DNA from: Colwellia sp. 1_MG-2023
Lineage (GTDB): Bacteria > Pseudomonadota > Gammaproteobacteria > Enterobacterales > Alteromonadaceae
Direction of reading: 5' to 3'
Assembly: GCF_030546755.1 (NCBI RefSeq)
Contig: NZ_JAUOPE010000008.1
Coordinates: 1 to 64,000 of the forward strand
DNA: 64,000 bases
A program made the position numbers and the translations under genes. Below are positions 62,069 to 64,000 of the stretch, piece by piece (position 1 is the first letter of the stretch; each line of letters opens with the position of its first letter). The notes under the pieces are model-generated. The model searched no databases and was not told the origin of the DNA. It saw only the letters and a program-made list of their open reading frames with translations.

Positions 62069-62665
62069 ATGTCATTTTTTTCCGGTATGATGCTGGGGTT
62101 AAGTTTAATTATTGCTATTGGAGCCCAAAACATTTGGGTATTAAGTCAATGTATGGCGGGAGCAAATCGTTTAGTTATCGGCTTGGTTTGTATTATTTGT
62201 GATACTAGCTTAATTCTTATCGGTGTATATGCAGCAAGTGAGCTACAAGAGTGGTTACCAGAATTTATCCCTTTATTTACTTGGGGAGGAATAATCTTAT
62301 TACTGTATTTAGCGTATGGCTCATTATCGCGTGCAATCAAAGGCACTTCAGGACTACAGTTAAAAACAACGATTAAAGCAACATGGTGGAAAACGGCACT
62401 GGCTGCTTTAGCCATTAGTTTATTAAATCCGCATGTTTATCTAGATACGGTTGTTTTACTTGGCAGTGTTGGTGCACTGCAACCCGATCCAACCTTGTTT
62501 GCTCTAGGCGCTTGTTTAGGATCCATTATTTGGTTTACTAGCTTGGTTGGTTTTGCGCCTAAATTAAAAGTGATACTAAACTCGCCAGCGCGATGGCGAG
62601 TGTTTGACTTTGGCATTGCATCATTATTAGTGATGGTTGCTGCTCAACTATTTTTAATGGCATAA
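62069..62665 (+). CDS. argO: Arginine/lysine exporter ArgO
   Basis: This 198-residue LysE-family exporter has about five to six membrane helices; GLSLIIAIGAQNIWVLSQ and LLNPHVYLDTVVLLG are family markers. The pairing with argP supports export of basic amino acids. Confidence 0.9.
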   Translation: MSFFSGMMLGLSLIIAIGAQNIWVLSQCMAGANRLVIGLVCIICDTSLILIGVYAASELQEWLPEFIPLFTWGGIILLLYLAYGSLSRAIKGTSGLQLKTTIKATWWKTALAALAISLLNPHVYLDTVVLLGSVGALQPDPTLFALGACLGSIIWFTSLVGFAPKLKVILNSPARWRVFDFGIASLLVMVAAQLFLMA

Positions 62666-62678
62666 ATCGTTTAGCTTT

Positions 62679-64000
62679 TTATTTCAACACTGACAATAGG
62701 TGACTAAAGTCGTCACTCCAAACAACCGGCTTGTCATTATTTGGTATTGTGGTGCGATACGCTTTGGTAACCGAGTTTTCAAGTAACACTTGGTTATTTG
62801 TAAGCCATACCCATTGGGTATCGTGGCCATTTTCTGTTTGCGCTTTGGTTTTAAAATAAACCAGTTCTTTATCGCTTTGCTGTGCTAACCCTTGCATTAA
62901 CGGTAATAAATTTAAGTGAGTGTTAGAAATATGTACCGCTATCACACCATTAGCAGTTAAATGCTGCCAATATAACTTCATCGACTCTACCGTTAACAAG
63001 TGCTGAGGAATACTATCGCCAGAAAAAGCATCGATCACTAACAGATCAAAATTTTCACGATTATTGGCATTTAATGTTTTTGTTAGTGACACTCGGCCAT
63101 CGCCAACAACGATATCAATATCTGCTTTTGAATGTTTTAAGTAACTAAAATACTGGTTAGCAGCCTCAACCACCGCCGGATTTAATTCATAAAACCGATA
63201 ACTATCACCTTCATTACCATACGCAGCTAATGTACCTGCTCCTAAGCCAATAAAACCGGCATGTAATGATTGTTGTGATTGTTTTTTCATGGCACTTAAT
63301 TGTTCAATTGCGATAGCAACGCCAGTATTTTCTCGATAATAACTCATCGGAATATGGGCAGTTTCAGGCATTAATGATTGCGTGCCATGTGAAGTTGTAC
63401 CATCAATTAAACGACGTTCTTTTTTGCCGTCAATTTCAACATCTTTAACACTTAAAATACCGTAAAAATTCCGTTCACTATGCACATCGGTTTTCACATA
63501 TAAGTTATTTAATTGCCATAATGTAAGGCCACAGAATATTGCAAGCGCGAGACTCGTAAGTGACAATTTATCAACCCGATTATTTTCTCGATATACCGCG
63601 ACAGAAAATAAAATGAATAAGCCGACAATAGCGAGCGGAAATTCAAGAAATTGCGTGAAAATATTTTGCGCGACAAAAGCGACCAACACACTTCCTAAAA
63701 AACCGCCAAAAGCTAGTGTTAAATAGTAAAACGTTAATTTATCAACGGCAGGTTTTAGCCGAGCTAGTTCACCATGACAAAGCATACAAGCCGAAAATAA
63801 TATGCTCGAATAAATCACCACTTGCGAAGTAATATCAAACTGTGAGCCAATAAAAAACATAAAAATGGCAATAAAAGCCGTTAACATAAAGAGCGCAAAC
63901 CAATACCAACGCACATACCATTTAGGACTATGAAAACTAATAATAAAACTCAATAAATACAAACACAGCGGCAATACCCATAGAAACGGCACGGGAGGCA
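62679..64000 (-). CDS. Membrane-bound spermidine-synthase-like protein, truncated at window edge
   Basis: The C-terminal 440 or so residues of a protein whose start lies beyond the window; the frame stays open to 64000. Several membrane helices (up to about residue 180 of the visible part) are followed by a spermidine-synthase-like Rossmann domain (GFIGLGAGTLAAYG, FYELNPAVVEAA, VIDAFSGDSIPQHLLT). Such fusions are annotated as MFS/spermidine synthase fusions; whether they make polyamines is unproven. Confidence 0.8.
   Translation of the reverse strand, partial: PPVPFLWVLPLCLYLLSFIISFHSPKWYVRWYWFALFMLTAFIAIFMFFIGSQFDITSQVVIYSSILFSACMLCHGELARLKPAVDKLTFYYLTLAFGGFLGSVLVAFVAQNIFTQFLEFPLAIVGLFILFSVAVYRENNRVDKLSLTSLALAIFCGLTLWQLNNLYVKTDVHSERNFYGILSVKDVEIDGKKERRLIDGTTSHGTQSLMPETAHIPMSYYRENTGVAIAIEQLSAMKKQSQQSLHAGFIGLGAGTLAAYGNEGDSYRFYELNPAVVEAANQYFSYLKHSKADIDIVVGDGRVSLTKTLNANNRENFDLLVIDAFSGDSIPQHLLTVESMKLYWQHLTANGVIAVHISNTHLNLLPLMQGLAQQSDKELVYFKTKAQTENGHDTQWVWLTNNQVLLENSVTKAYRTTIPNNDKPVVWSDDFSHLLSVLK

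Noticed and set aside
1-64000. CRISPR arrays, tRNA genes, insertion sequences and prophage genes
   Set aside because: None was seen. The only tandem repeats are the short units reported, and no transposase-like protein is encoded.

Overview
This is a low-GC gammaproteobacterial chromosome segment. The gene content and order suggest a marine Alteromonadales bacterium, most likely Colwelliaceae (Colwellia/Thalassotalea-like): rimP-nusA-infB-rbfA-truB-rpsO, rsxABCDGE-nth, a speA/speB and speD-speE polyamine locus, a PEP-CTERM-like protein, and proteins with a TolB-like domain plus TPRs. The genus is inferred from protein character, not from a database search.

Layout. 1-530: leader and tandem promoters of a leftward rRNA operon whose 16S gene lies outside the window. 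532-8970: pssA, a DUF4124 protein, and the leftward rimP-nusA-infB-rbfA-truB-rpsO group, whose leader carries two tandem terminators. 9258-17768: a CsrD-like GGDEF/EAL protein, the rsxABCDGE electron-transport operon and nth (endonuclease III).

17523-39094 is the main discovery. The last 246 bp of nth (codons 130-210 plus stop) recur seven more times downstream. Five copies are exactly 246 bp, one is 245 bp and decayed, and one is internally deleted. Every copy is preceded by a related 15-bp AT-rich motif (about CTACYTTNATTATCY) that the native nth lacks, followed by an 11-bp core TTTGGCTGGCC shared with nth. The copies separate eight cargo modules (A-H): a cupin gene with a LysR gene; a membrane-anchored unknown; a six-gene thiol/MBL/DoxX/LysR module; a TPR protein; a GH53-like lipoprotein; a ParD-like/Map pair; a prolyl oligopeptidase; and a broken paralogue of the TPR protein. 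No integrase or transposase is visible. The pattern fits serial site-specific insertion of cassettes into nth, each carrying a replacement 3' end so that the enzyme stays intact, with older units displaced to the right and decaying. This resembles an integron array but with a protein-coding core site and, presumably, a recombinase acting in trans.

39414-44312 is a polyamine locus: arginine decarboxylase and agmatinase (leftward), diverging from a eukaryotic-type AdoMet decarboxylase and spermidine synthase (rightward). 44502-50128 holds an S9 peptidase, a LysR/SDR pair, a small STAS-like protein and a PEP-CTERM-like protein. 50401-57409 looks like a stress block: an Hsp20 gene with a sigma32-type promoter and a ROSE-like RNA thermometer, a GldA-GldFG-DUF4340 ABC system, and a second RpoH-type sigma factor. 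57523-64000 has a sterol desaturase family enzyme, a CadC-type regulator with TPRs, a glyoxalase-like protein, the argP/argO pair and a truncated membrane-bound spermidine-synthase-like protein at the right edge.
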